From the NCBI GenBank assembly GCA_023489335.1, contig JAMDCP010000007.1, positions 124,001 to 188,000 on the forward strand: a stretch of DNA of 64,000 nucleotides, given 5' to 3'. Positions 40,925 through 50,767 of this stretch are shown here, one piece after another. Positions within the stretch are counted from its first letter, which is position 1; every line of letters starts with the position of its first letter. The stretch is from Deltaproteobacteria bacterium. GTDB taxonomy: Bacteria > SZUA-79 > Acidulodesulfobacterales > Acidulodesulfobacteraceae. Under the pieces are notes generated by a model, which did no database searches, was not told the DNA's origin, and saw only the letters and a program-made list of their open reading frames with translations. The translations under genes were made by a program, and so were the position numbers.

Positions 40925-43306
40925 ATGAATATCAATCAATCCGATAAATTCCGGAATTATCTTTCGGGAAGCGAACTGGAAACAATTAATCTTTATTTCG
41001 ATGCGGCAAACTATTTAACCATAGGGCAGATTTATTTAATGGACAATCCGCTGCTGAGAACTCCCTTAAAACTCGAAGATATAAAACCGAGGTTATTGGG
41101 ACACTGGGGAACATCGCCCGGGCTTAATTTTATTTATGCCCACTTAAACAGAATAATAAAAAAATATGATTTCAATTCACTTTTTATTACAGGACCGGGG
41201 CATGGCGGTCCCGCAATCATCGCTAATACCTATATTGAGGGAACTTGCAGCGAATATTATCCTGATATTTCCGAAAACTACGACGGGCTTAAAGCGCTTT
41301 TCAGGCAATTTTCCGCGCCGGGCGGAGTCCCAAGCCATGTTTCTCCTTCGACGCCCGGCTCTATTCACGAAGGCGGCGAGCTTGGTTATGCCTTAAGCCA
41401 TGCCTACGGAGCGGCGTTAGACAATCGGGACTTAACGGTATTTTGCGTCGTAGGAGACGGCGAGGCGGAAACGGGTCCTATGGCGGCTTCATGGCATATA
41501 AATAAATTTTTAAACCCGAAAGCCGACGGCATCGTCGTTCCGATTTTACATTTAAACGGCTATAAAATTAATAACCCGACTATACTAGCCCGCATAAGCG
41601 AAGAAGAATTAACAAATCTGTTTAAAGGCTACGGATATAAACCTTATCTTGTTGAAGCGGAGGATGTTAATATAGCTCATAATAAAATGGCATTTACTTT
41701 AGATAAAATCTCAAAAGAAATCAATAAAATTAGAACCGCGGTAAACGATGAAAAAAATTCAAGGCCTGCCTATCCCATGATAATTTTAAAAACCCCCAAA
41801 GGCTGGACATGCCCCAAAGAGATCGACGGGCTTAAACTTGAGGGATACTGGCGCGCCCATCAGGTTCCGATTACTGATTTCAAAGAAAAGCCGGAACACA
41901 TAAAAATATTAGAAAACTGGATGAAATCTTATAAGCCTGAAAAATTATTCGATGAAAAAGGTTCTTTAATAAACAGAATAAAGGAATTTGCGCCCGAAAA
42001 AGAAAAAAGGATGAGCGCCAATATCCATGCTAACGGCGGCTTATTGTCAAAAGATTTAGTTCTCCCCGATTTTTCACAGTACGCCGAAAAGGTCGAAAAA
42101 CCAGCAACAGTTTACGGAAAGGCAACAACCACGCTTGGATATTATCTGAAGGATATCGTTAAATTAAATCCCGATAGTTTTAGAATTTTCAGTCCGGACG
42201 AGCATAATTCGAACAGGCTTAACGCTGTTTTTGACGCAACAAATAGGCAGTGGTGGGGCGATATTTTTAATTATGACGACCATTTAGCGCATCAGGGAAG
42301 AGTCATAGAAATTTTGAGCGAACATACTTGCGAGGGTTTGCTCGAAGGCTATTTATTAACCGGAAGGCACGGCTTTTTTTCATGCTACGAAGCCTTTATT
42401 CATATAATAGATTCTATGTTCAATCAACACGCAAAATGGCTCAAAGAGGCGGATGAGGTGGAATGGAGAAGGCCGATACCATCTTTAAATTATCTTTTGA
42501 CATCCCATGTATGGCGGCAGGACCATAACGGTTTTTCCCATCAGGACCCTGGATTTATCGACCATGTAATAACAAAAAAACCTAAATATATAAGAATATA
42601 TTTGCCGCCGGACACAAATACGCTCCTTGCAATTACCGATAAATGTTTTAGAAGTAAAAACAGGATAAATGTCATAATAGCCGGCAAGCAGGAGGAGCTT
42701 CAGTGGTATGATATGGACTCCGCCGTTAAGATTTGCAAAAAGGGGCTGGGGATAATGGATTTTGCAAGCAACGACAAGGGTGAAGAACCCGACATCGTTA
42801 TGGCATGCGCAGGGGACGTCCCGACATTAGAAACCCTTGCGGCCGTGTCTATTTTAAACAACCTTGTTCCCGAACTTAAAATAAGGGTTATTAATGTGGT
42901 CGATTTAATGACGCTGACGCCGAAGGAAGAACATCCTAACGGCTTATCCGATAAGGAATTCGACACGCTTTTTACGGAGAACAAGCCCGTGGTTTTTGCT
43001 TTTCACGGCTATCCGTGGCTGATACACAGGCTCTGTTACAGACGCAAAAACCACCCGAACCTTCACGTCCGGGGCTATAAGGAAGAAGGCACCACGACCA
43101 CGCCTTTCGATATGGCGGTGAGAAACGACTTAGACAGGTTTCATCTTGTCATGGATGTTGCGGACAGGGTAGAATCCCTTAAATATAAGGCGGCATATAT
43201 CAAAAAAGAAATGGAGGGCAGGCTGATAGACCATAAGGAATACATACTGAAATACGACGACGATATGCCGGAGATTAAAAACTGGAAAGGAAACTGGACG
43301 CTGTAA
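40925..43306 (+). CDS. xfp: phosphoketolase family protein
   Basis: [48 protein letters not shown]. Confidence 0.95.
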   Translation: MNINQSDKFRNYLSGSELETINLYFDAANYLTIGQIYLMDNPLLRTPLKLEDIKPRLLGHWGTSPGLNFIYAHLNRIIKKYDFNSLFITGPGHGGPAIIANTYIEGTCSEYYPDISENYDGLKALFRQFSAPGGVPSHVSPSTPGSIHEGGELGYALSHAYGAALDNRDLTVFCVVGDGEAETGPMAASWHINKFLNPKADGIVVPILHLNGYKINNPTILARISEEELTNLFKGYGYKPYLVEAEDVNIAHNKMAFTLDKISKEINKIRTAVNDEKNSRPAYPMIILKTPKGWTCPKEIDGLKLEGYWRAHQVPITDFKEKPEHIKILENWMKSYKPEKLFDEKGSLINRIKEFAPEKEKRMSANIHANGGLLSKDLVLPDFSQYAEKVEKPATVYGKATTTLGYYLKDIVKLNPDSFRIFSPDEHNSNRLNAVFDATNRQWWGDIFNYDDHLAHQGRVIEILSEHTCEGLLEGYLLTGRHGFFSCYEAFIHIIDSMFNQHAKWLKEADEVEWRRPIPSLNYLLTSHVWRQDHNGFSHQDPGFIDHVITKKPKYIRIYLPPDTNTLLAITDKCFRSKNRINVIIAGKQEELQWYDMDSAVKICKKGLGIMDFASNDKGEEPDIVMACAGDVPTLETLAAVSILNNLVPELKIRVINVVDLMTLTPKEEHPNGLSDKEFDTLFTENKPVVFAFHGYPWLIHRLCYRRKNHPNLHVRGYKEEGTTTTPFDMAVRNDLDRFHLVMDVADRVESLKYKAAYIKKEMEGRLIDHKEYILKYDDDMPEIKNWKGNWTL

Positions 43307-43344
43307 TGCCTATAATACCGTGAATTTATCCTGTTATGGATTTA

Positions 43345-43545
43345 TCATTCTATAATCTTTTCTGCATATCGAAGGACAAATTTTACATTTTCAATTGCGG
43401 TTACGGCATCATTTTTGTTATAGCTTTCGGTCGGAATAAAATCTATATCGCCGTAAAAAGACAATTCGCGTTCTTTTCTTAAATCCTTTGAAATTTGAGC
43501 TATTTTTTGAGCTTCTGCGAACGAAATATTTTGAGGTCATATTAT
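43345..43545 (-). pseudogene. HEPN-domain protein fragment
   Basis: Manual translation ISFAEAQKIAQISKDLRKERELSFYGDIDFIPTESYNKNDAVTAIENVKFVLRYAEKIIE*, no start. Confidence 0.6.
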
Positions 43546-43655
43546 ATTATTATATCCTCATAAGGTTTATAATCCGGCTTTAAGTCCCAGAAAAATGCGT
43601 TACCCCTGAAAATTCTTTTAGATCCTAACTCGTTTAATCTTTTGCGGAATTAGTC
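43540..43655 (-). pseudogene. nucleotidyltransferase-like C-terminal fragment
   Basis: Manual translation FRKRLNELGSKRIFRGNAFFWDLKPDYKPYEDIII*, no start. Confidence 0.45.
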
Positions 43656-43930
43656 CTATAGCCTACCGAAAGGATAACGTCTAAATTATAATGTTGCACC
43701 CGATAAGTTTTACCGTCTTCGGCAGTATGTGCAAATTTTGCACATACTGCATTTTCGTCAAGCTCTTTATTCTTCAGGATATTATTGATATGTTTTGTAA
43801 TAACGCTGCGATCGACATCAAAAAGACCGGCAATTTGGGATTGATTCGCCCAGAGCGTTTCTTTTTTAAAATCGCCTCTTAATTCTATTGCCCCAGATTT
43901 ATTTTGATAAATTACAATATCGTTTTTCAT
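43634..43930 (-). pseudogene. truncated RhuM-family (virulence RhuM) protein
   Basis: MKNDIVIYQNKSGAIELRGDFKKETLWANQSQIAGLFDVDRSVITKHINNIL...YNLDVILSVGYRTNSAKD*; stops after the conserved N-terminal part. Confidence 0.75.
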
Positions 43931-43934
43931 TATT

Positions 43935-44090
43935 TTACAATTCGAACCCCATATTTTTAAGCTGCTTTTTTATTTCCTTATTTAACCTTTTTTCTTCTTG
44001 CTCCGCCTTGAATTTCAAATTTTCCATACAAACCGTGCAAACTATCCAACCGCTAAAAAGTTTTAAATATTTTTCAAAAGCAAAAACCAT
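43935..44090 (-). CDS. hypothetical small protein (51 aa)
   Basis: Manual ORF MVFAFEKYLKLFSGWIVCTVCMENLKFKAEQEEKRLNKEIKKQLKNMGFEL; not in supplied track. Confidence 0.35.
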   Translation of the reverse strand: MVFAFEKYLKLFSGWIVCTVCMENLKFKAEQEEKRLNKEIKKQLKNMGFEL

Positions 44091-44112
44091 GTTCCTTTTA
44101 TAATGATAATAA

Positions 44113-44514
44113 TTAATAATAAAATTCGGTAATTATATGAGGAATATTAAGATAGCGCTTGTCCGATGTAATAACCTTAAGGCCGTATTCCATGGCCGAA
44201 GCGGCAATCCATATGTCGTTTGTAGGTATGGGCGTCCCGTTTTTTCTAAGGTAATTTATTATAACGGCATATCTTTCGGAAGTTTCATTGTTAACGGCGA
44301 CAGTTTTAACCCTTGGAGATTTTAAAAATTTCAGGAGGATATCTCTATTTCGCTCTTCACGGTTCCCTAATGCGAATCCGGAGAGTAATTCCCCGATTAT
44401 GATAGAATTTATGTATATTTCATCGGAAATTTGTATGACCGATTTAACCTTGTCATGGCCTTTTAAAAAAGCGGAATACGCGCATGAATCCAATATTATT
44501 TTACTGTTTTCCAT
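44113..44514 (-). CDS. vapC: PIN-domain toxin (VapC-like)
   Basis: ILDSCAYSAFLKG...IYINSIIIGELLSGF...PTNDIWIAASAMEYGLKVITSDKRY. Confidence 0.88.
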   Translation of the reverse strand: MENSKIILDSCAYSAFLKGHDKVKSVIQISDEIYINSIIIGELLSGFALGNREERNRDILLKFLKSPRVKTVAVNNETSERYAVIINYLRKNGTPIPTNDIWIAASAMEYGLKVITSDKRYLNIPHIITEFYY

Positions 44515-44813
44515 AACTCTTTATCTATTTTTCTATTGGATGCAAGATTTTTTTCAAATATTTTTGCTTCGTCTTCCGTCCATAAACCCGATAAAGAATC
44601 CAGGTCGTGATATATTGTTTCCTTTTTCTTTTTTTCTTTACTAATTCCTGCGGCTTTCACTACCAATGAAATGAAAGCTTTATTAAGGCTTATGCCTTTT
44701 TCCTCGGCTTCTTTTTTAACAATCGCTTCAATCTCTTCTGGTATGCCTCTTATGGTTAATTGTCTCATGCGCGCCTCCTTCCCTCGATTATTATGATTCA
44801 CTAATAGAATCAT
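44496..44813 (-). CDS. ribbon-helix-helix-type antitoxin partner
   Basis: MRQLTIRGIPEEIEAIVKKEAEEKGISLNKAFISLV; overlaps vapC; real start likely ~44768. Confidence 0.8.
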   Translation of the reverse strand: MILLVNHNNRGKEARMRQLTIRGIPEEIEAIVKKEAEEKGISLNKAFISLVVKAAGISKEKKKKETIYHDLDSLSGLWTEDEAKIFEKNLASNRKIDKELWKTVK

Positions 44814-44864
44814 TATGAATCTATTTTAGCACTATAAAAAATAAATTCAAGAGGATTTCATACT

Positions 44865-45431
44865 TTATAATATTCCGTAAAACGACAAAACGGATTTGCC
44901 GTGTCTTTTTTCTTTTATTAGTTCGTAAGGCGGATATTTGTCCGGTAAAATTTCCGTTTTATCGTGCTGGACTATGATGTTCGACGGATAAAAACATGCC
45001 GCTTCGGCGCCGGTTACGATTTCATTAATAGTTTTCCCGCAAAGGCTTAAATTATAGGGAGGGTCGATAAAGATATAATCAGGCCTGTATTCTTTTAAAA
45101 ACCCTTTATCTTTATCTAATGCTTTTAAAACATCTTTTTTTATAATTCTGACCCTTTCCTCTATATTGAACTGTTTTGAGAGTTTTATAATTATGGAAAT
45201 TAGTTCGGGTGAAGTTTCTACAAAAACACAGAAAGCCGCCCCCCTTGAAACGGCTTCAAAACCTATATTGCCCGTTCCGGCATATAAATCGCAAAAAACT
45301 TTGCCTTCTATATCGCTTCCTATTACGTTGAACAATACTCCTTTTAGGAAATCCGAGGAAGGAGAAACATTTTTAACATCAAATACGCTGGGTATTTTCC
45401 TGCCTTTTAATGAACCGCTTATGATGCGCAT
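44865..45431 (-). CDS. rsmD: 16S rRNA (guanine966-N2)-methyltransferase
   Basis: MRIISGSLKGRKI; LYAGTGNIGFEAVSRGA; FIDPPYNL. Confidence 0.93.
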   Translation of the reverse strand: MRIISGSLKGRKIPSVFDVKNVSPSSDFLKGVLFNVIGSDIEGKVFCDLYAGTGNIGFEAVSRGAAFCVFVETSPELISIIIKLSKQFNIEERVRIIKKDVLKALDKDKGFLKEYRPDYIFIDPPYNLSLCGKTINEIVTGAEAACFYPSNIIVQHDKTEILPDKYPPYELIKEKRHGKSVLSFYGIL

Positions 45432-45457
45432 GAAATTTGATTAATTTACGAGGCCGA

Positions 45458-46090
45458 TTACTCGCCTAAATCCTCTAACTTTTTCTTATCGAGTATGATA
45501 ATATCTCTTTTGTCTATCTTTATGATGCCATGAGACGCAAAATCCTTCAGCGCCCTTGAAACAACCTCTCTTGCCGTTCCGGCGATGTCGGCAATTATTT
45601 TCTGGCTCAGCTTCTTTCCCTCAAATAAAAGAAGTATCTTTGCAATTCTTTCCTGCGTATGTTTTAATGAAAGGTCTTCTATCCTGCCCGTTAAATACCT
45701 TAATTTCTCCGTCATACTCTTTATTATATTTAAAGATATTTCGGGATGCTTGTATATCAAGCCGATTATATTTTCGCGGGACAATACATATAATTTTACA
45801 TTTGTAACGGCATCTGCCGAGGCAGGGTTTATATCGCTTGTAAATGCCGTAACATCGTTAAAAGAATCCCCTTCGTAAATAAGCTTAAGTATCTGCTCCC
45901 TGCCCTCTTTAGACGACTTATAAACCTTAACGGCTCCCCGCATAACAAAGTATATTCCTTTAGATTTTTCCCCTTCTATAAAAATATTCTCGCCCGCTTC
46001 ATAGTTTTCTTCCTTAAAAAGGGGCATAACATCATTCAAAACGCCGCCGCTTAAGGATTTAAAATAATCTATCGATTTTATATCTTCCAT
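45458..46090 (-). CDS. Crp/Fnr-family transcriptional regulator
   Basis: cNMP-binding-like domain plus HTH IADIAGTAREVVSRALKDFASHGII. Confidence 0.9.
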   Translation of the reverse strand: MEDIKSIDYFKSLSGGVLNDVMPLFKEENYEAGENIFIEGEKSKGIYFVMRGAVKVYKSSKEGREQILKLIYEGDSFNDVTAFTSDINPASADAVTNVKLYVLSRENIIGLIYKHPEISLNIIKSMTEKLRYLTGRIEDLSLKHTQERIAKILLLFEGKKLSQKIIADIAGTAREVVSRALKDFASHGIIKIDKRDIIILDKKKLEDLGE

Positions 46091-46149
46091 AATTTAAATA
46101 ATTTAAAGCAAATGCTTCTATATTTAAGAAACCCACAAATTTAGGCGCT

Positions 46150-47259
46150 TTAAGAAGGTAACTTAAAACTATTGCCGTCTTTTGTTGTAACCGTAATTTC
46201 AGGATTGAATAAAATAAAATCCTCATGAAAATTGACCCTTACAATCCCGCCAAACGATGAGTTATCTCCAAGCGCCATATGGATAGTTCCGTAAATTTTT
46301 TCGGCCTCTAATATATTTTGAAAATTTTTTGCCGATCTGTTTGTTCCTATGCCAAGCTCTGCAATATTCGACACAAGAGCATTTTTTTCTATCGCCTTAG
46401 TCAGGTGCTTTTTAAAATCGCCGTCTCCTTCGATATAGCTTAACTTGCCTTTATCTATATAAAGCGTGAGCGGCTTTTTAAGCTTAGAGGTCGGCGCATA
46501 TTCCATAACAAATTTTCCATGCGTTAGATTTTCTAAAGGGGCGGTATAAACCTCGCCTGCGGGAAGATTACTGAAAGAACCTCTGTCGCTAAGTAAACCC
46601 GTGTCAGGCATAAAACCGTTTTCGCGGATATAAAAGGTTATATCCGTTCCATTTTTTGCGCTTATGTTTACTTTGGAAGCATCAATTAACTTTTTATAAA
46701 TATTTAAGGTAAAATCGGCTAATTCGATTGGGTCGATATTTAGCGCGGTTTCGAACATGGAGTCTTCGAACAAAGGCATACTCGCGAATCGCGCACCGCC
46801 GTAATTGGTTATGAGGTCTCTAAATAGGGTATGGCTTGTGGAAAAATTAGAAAGGGCGATAACGGCATTTACATATTCGCCGCTATGATTTTCGATAAAA
46901 TCGGATAATAATTTTTTTTGCCCGCCGCTTACTATTTTTTGGGTAATATTAACTAAAAGTTTATTTTCTTTTATAAATTCAAAAAATGATTTGCCGAAGG
47001 CAGACTTCCAGACTTCTATCGGAGGTTCGTTCCCGTGCTCTTTTAAGGACTCGTATTCGATATATTTAACATTTCCAAAACTTTTCCCTATTTCTACGAA
47101 ATCGGAAGCAATTTTTATAAGTTTTTCTCTTCGCGACCTGTCCTTTTTTGTGATATCTTCATCTTTAGATATTGTATCGGTATAAATTAAAACAGTTTCT
47201 CCCGGTTTCATGCAGAAATTTTTTTTAAATATGTTTTCTATTATAGTTTTTCTGTCCAT
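46150..47259 (-). CDS. M29-family aminopeptidase-like protein
   Basis: KPGETVLIYTD; YAPTSKLKKPLTLYIDKGKLSYIEGD; AELGIGTNRSAK; HMALGDNSSFGG. Confidence 0.75.
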   Translation of the reverse strand: MDRKTIIENIFKKNFCMKPGETVLIYTDTISKDEDITKKDRSRREKLIKIASDFVEIGKSFGNVKYIEYESLKEHGNEPPIEVWKSAFGKSFFEFIKENKLLVNITQKIVSGGQKKLLSDFIENHSGEYVNAVIALSNFSTSHTLFRDLITNYGGARFASMPLFEDSMFETALNIDPIELADFTLNIYKKLIDASKVNISAKNGTDITFYIRENGFMPDTGLLSDRGSFSNLPAGEVYTAPLENLTHGKFVMEYAPTSKLKKPLTLYIDKGKLSYIEGDGDFKKHLTKAIEKNALVSNIAELGIGTNRSAKNFQNILEAEKIYGTIHMALGDNSSFGGIVRVNFHEDFILFNPEITVTTKDGNSFKLPS

Positions 47260-47467
47260 TATAATTTCCCGTAATTTAAATTAACCAATTTTATATAAAA
47301 TAAACAAAAAGATTCCATAATAAATAATCTTATATGTATTATATAATAAAACTGCGCAAAGATGTATAATCATATTTCATGATTTGTAAATTTATGATAT
47401 AATTAATAAAAAAATAATCGAATGCTAATAAAAATTTATCGATAAATATTTTTACGGAGGTCAAAAA

Positions 47468-47743
47468 ATGCCTATCAGGGAATACAAATGCAAAGACTGC
47501 GGCAATTATATGGAAGTAATTCAAGGTATTAACGAAAACCCTTTGGGAACCTGTCCAAAATGCGGCGGAAAATTAGAAAAACTTATATCGAATTCAAGTT
47601 TTGTATTAAAAGGTTCGGGTTGGTATAAGACCGATTACAGCGGCTCTAATCCGGAAAATGCATCTAAAAAAACAAAAACGGAAAATGCGGCAGCCCCTGC
47701 TCCTGCTTGTTCCTGTGCCAATGGAACTTGCGGGCATAATTAA
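47468..47743 (+). CDS. FmdB-family zinc ribbon protein
   Basis: MPIREYKCKDCGNYMEVIQ...CPKCGGKLEKLISNSSFVLKGSGWYKTDY. Confidence 0.92.
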   Translation: MPIREYKCKDCGNYMEVIQGINENPLGTCPKCGGKLEKLISNSSFVLKGSGWYKTDYSGSNPENASKKTKTENAAAPAPACSCANGTCGHN

Positions 47744-47776
47744 AATAAATAAAATAAAAGCTAAAGCCACAAACTA

Positions 47777-48343
47777 TTGTTATATATTTTTGAATTTAAA
47801 ACAAAAATAGCCGATTTGGAAATAAAGTTATCGGAAAATTATATCGAAGAAATAAAAATAAAAAATTCCAAGAGCGAAGCTTTTAAGGAAGTTAACGACA
47901 GGCGGTTAAGTCAAAACGGGAAATCTTTAATATCGCTGGGGCAAAATGATTATAACCGCTTTAATCATTTATACGGCCTGATAACTCTACTGGACGATTA
48001 TTTTTCGAGTAAAATTGCCGACTTCGCAAAAATCCCCGTAAACTTTTCTTACTATGGCGATTTTACAAAAAAGATACTTTTTGCCTCACGCTTTATTGGG
48101 TACGGCGAAAGAATGTCCTACAAGGAACTTGCGCAAAAGGCGGGCTTTGAGGGCGTTTACTCAAGGGCTTGCGCTAACGCTTTATCTATAAACAAAACAC
48201 CTATCGTTATACCGTGCCACAGGGTAATAACCTCCAGCGGAAAGTTGGGCGGCTATTCAGCCGGCGGAGGGGTTGCGTTTAAAGCAGAATTGCTCTCGTT
48301 GGAACGGCAAAGTGAACAAACCGGCAAAAATAAAAATCTGTAA
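47777..48343 (+). CDS. ogt: methylated-DNA-protein-cysteine methyltransferase
   Basis: IPCHRVITSSGKLGGYSAGGGVAFKAELL active-site motif. Confidence 0.92.
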   Translation: MLYIFEFKTKIADLEIKLSENYIEEIKIKNSKSEAFKEVNDRRLSQNGKSLISLGQNDYNRFNHLYGLITLLDDYFSSKIADFAKIPVNFSYYGDFTKKILFASRFIGYGERMSYKELAQKAGFEGVYSRACANALSINKTPIVIPCHRVITSSGKLGGYSAGGGVAFKAELLSLERQSEQTGKNKNL

Positions 48344-48376
48344 GTTTTATTATTTAATTTTTACAGCTAATGGTAT

Positions 48377-48841
48377 ATGGAGATGGAAAGCTTACTTTTT
48401 TACATTTATGATGCGTGCCTTGCCGTTTATTTCGGTTCAAGTATATTTATGGGGTTTATTGCGGCGCCAAATATATTTAAAACATTAAAAACCAGAAACG
48501 AGGCGGGGAACTTAGTCGGCTTGCTTTTAGAAAAATTTGCGGCATTGACATATGTGCTACAAATTATATTAATTATAAGCGGGGCCGGATTATTGCATTA
48601 CTTCAATTATTCTCCTCTTATCATAGTTCTGCCGTTTCTTATAGTAATTATAAATATTATATCGGGACAAATCATAAGCCGTAAAATGAAAAAATTAAAG
48701 GAAATAATGGGCAACATAGACAATACGCCAAAGGACGATAAAAACAGGATAATGTTTAATTCGCTCCATAAGTGGTCGGTAAGGCTCTTCGTATTAAACC
48801 AGCTTTTAGCCCTGCCTCTTTTTTACTTTATTTCCCGTTGA
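48377..48841 (+). CDS. DUF4149-like membrane protein
   Basis: Four hydrophobic segments; AVYFGSSIFMGFIAAPNIFKTL. Confidence 0.6.
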   Translation: MEMESLLFYIYDACLAVYFGSSIFMGFIAAPNIFKTLKTRNEAGNLVGLLLEKFAALTYVLQIILIISGAGLLHYFNYSPLIIVLPFLIVIINIISGQIISRKMKKLKEIMGNIDNTPKDDKNRIMFNSLHKWSVRLFVLNQLLALPLFYFISR

Positions 48842-48856
48842 TTTTCATACGAGGCT

Positions 48857-49264
48857 TTAACTCACCGCATAAAGCCCTTCCTCCGCCGTCCTTATTCTTT
48901 CGACAAGCCTTACAGGGACAACAAATATCTTACCGTCGCCGTAATGGCCTGTGCTATTTACATCCGCTATTATTTTTACGATTTTATCCGTCTCCTGTGC
49001 AGGCGCCACTAAAGATAACATCCTTTTAGGCAAAAAGCTGTAATCGTTATCCGCAATATCGGTTTTGTTATTAATTAGATTCAATCCTGGATCAAGTTCG
49101 TTTGCAAGTCCTCCGCGCCCCTTTTGCCTACCCCTGCCGTGAACCGAATAAAAGGTCATCTGATTAAAACCTTCTTTATCTAACGCATCTTTTGTTTCTT
49201 GAATCTTATGCCTTCTTATTATTGCAATAATCTCGACAATATTTTCTTCGAATTTTGATTCCAT
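48857..49264 (-). CDS. nifI2: nitrogenase-associated P-II protein NifI2
   Basis: EIIAIIRRHKIQETKDAL...GRGRQKGRGG...VNSTGHYGDGKIFVVPV; adjacent to second PII and nif genes. Confidence 0.85.
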   Translation of the reverse strand: MESKFEENIVEIIAIIRRHKIQETKDALDKEGFNQMTFYSVHGRGRQKGRGGLANELDPGLNLINNKTDIADNDYSFLPKRMLSLVAPAQETDKIVKIIADVNSTGHYGDGKIFVVPVRLVERIRTAEEGLYAVS

Positions 49265-49311
49265 AAAAATCCTCTTAATATAAATTTAATATATAAATAA
49301 TGAAAATGATA

Positions 49312-49629
49312 TTATAAGCCTTCGGCGCCTGTTCTCACCGTATATGCCTTTGAAACCGGCACGACAAATATCTTGCCGTCGCCGATATGCCCAGTAACGG
49401 CATTTTCCTGAATAATATCGCAAACCCTCTCTGCATCCTCTTTCTTAACGACGATCATAAGCTCCAGCTTCGGCAGTTCATCATAAACTACTTCGCCGAC
49501 TTTAATTCCCTTTTGTTTCCCTCTTCCAAAAACATGCATCTTTGTAACCGAGACAAATCCGTTTTCTTCTAATGCCTTAAGCACATCTTTTTCTTTCTCC
49601 GGTCTAATAATCGCCCTTACCATTTCCAT
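49312..49629 (-). CDS. nifI1: nitrogenase-associated P-II protein NifI1
   Basis: MVRAIIRPEKEKDVLKALEENGFVSVTKMHVFGRGKQKGIKVG...TGHIGDGKIFVVPV. Confidence 0.87.
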   Translation of the reverse strand: MEMVRAIIRPEKEKDVLKALEENGFVSVTKMHVFGRGKQKGIKVGEVVYDELPKLELMIVVKKEDAERVCDIIQENAVTGHIGDGKIFVVPVSKAYTVRTGAEGL

Positions 49630-49689
49630 AAATTACTCCTTATTATTATGTTATATTTAAATTATCTTAAGTCTTTCCGGCAAATATCT

Positions 49690-50298
49690 TTACCTTGAAC
49701 TTGTCAAAATAATAGCGTTTGCAATATCGCTCAATGGACGCCCGCTGCTCATGCTTAATCTTTGCAGTCTTTTGTGCGCTTCTTTTTCAGAGATACCTTC
49801 TTTATCCATAAGAATACTTTTTGCCTTATTAATTAACTTTCTATCCTCGATATACCGCTTCAGGGTTTCATTCTCCTTTTTTATATCCTGAAACCTTTTG
49901 AAATTTTCTATTGCAATGATTGTTTGCGCCAAAACTTCACTCTTTCTGGCGGGTTTCATTATGTAAGAAAATGCCCCCGAGCCTTTTAATTCTTCCATAT
50001 ATTTATCATAATCCTTTATATCGTCTGCGCCAGCCGTTAAAAAAATAATGGGAACGGGGTTTGTCTCCATAATCTTTTTGCAAGCGGTAATTCCATCCAT
50101 TGAAGGCATCTTTATATCCATAAAGATAATGTCGGGATTAAATTCTTCTGCCGCAAGAATAGCCGCGGCTCCGTTATCAGCCTCGTATATTTTGGTTGTA
50201 ACGGAATTTAAGATAGCTTTAAGCTCTTCCCTTCTTTCTCTTAAATCATCGACAACCAGCACTTTTATATTTAAATTTAAACCTTTCTCATCTTTCAT
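49690..50298 (-). CDS. response regulator with ANTAR RNA-binding domain (GnfR/NasR-like)
   Basis: Receiver KVLVVDD...DIIFMDIKMPSMDGI...YIMKPAR; C-terminal ANTAR-type ...RKLINKAKSILMDKEGISEKEAHKRLQRLSMSSGRPLSDIANAII. Confidence 0.9.
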   Translation of the reverse strand: MKDEKGLNLNIKVLVVDDLRERREELKAILNSVTTKIYEADNGAAAILAAEEFNPDIIFMDIKMPSMDGITACKKIMETNPVPIIFLTAGADDIKDYDKYMEELKGSGAFSYIMKPARKSEVLAQTIIAIENFKRFQDIKKENETLKRYIEDRKLINKAKSILMDKEGISEKEAHKRLQRLSMSSGRPLSDIANAIILTSSR

Positions 50299-50310
50299 AA
50301 TTTATAAACA

Positions 50311-50326
50311 AGCAAAGTTTATGCCA
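50311..50326 (-). promoter_or_regulatory. sigma54-like promoter for the ANTAR regulator
   Basis: Minus strand TGGCATAAACTTTGCT: GG-N10-GC spacing. Confidence 0.6.
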
Positions 50327-50347
50327 ATCCGTTTGTTAAGTTTAAAA

Positions 50348-50725
50348 CTAAGCGGGAATTACTCCATTTTCTTTAAGAATAATCTTTTTTAGCCATGGAG
50401 GAGGATTGCCCGATAAAACCGTTTTAAGGTCATTCATAACATCTTCTATTTTATCGTTTGGCTTGGATTTAATCGGATGAATGCCCGATTTTACGACACG
50501 GGCGGCCGCAGTCCCGCCGATGCTTTCCACAAAAATAATCTTTAAATCTTTTAAGCCTTCAACCTTCTTATCTATCTTATCAAGCTCTTCAATTTCTTCT
50601 TCAAAATGCCTATTCTCCAAAAATCTGAAACCCTCACGATTTATTTCATATATTGCAAAATTTTTAGCCCATCCAAAGTGGTCGTTGATTAAAATATTAT
50701 CAGTTGTGGCAAAACCTACTTTCAT
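50348..50725 (-). CDS. nifX: NifX/NafY-type FeMo-cofactor-binding protein
   Basis: KVGFATTDNILINDHFGWAKNFAIYEI...VESIGGTAAARVVKSGIHPIK. Confidence 0.87.
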   Translation of the reverse strand: MKVGFATTDNILINDHFGWAKNFAIYEINREGFRFLENRHFEEEIEELDKIDKKVEGLKDLKIIFVESIGGTAAARVVKSGIHPIKSKPNDKIEDVMNDLKTVLSGNPPPWLKKIILKENGVIPA

Positions 50726-50767
50726 TACGCCCCCTCCCTAAAAATTTTTAGATTAAATTGAATTATT

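Noticed and set aside
49673-49690. Possible sigma54 site GGCAAATATCTTTACC near nifI1
   Set aside because: The spacing between GC and CC is 11 nt rather than 10, and it lies at the 3' end of the ANTAR gene.
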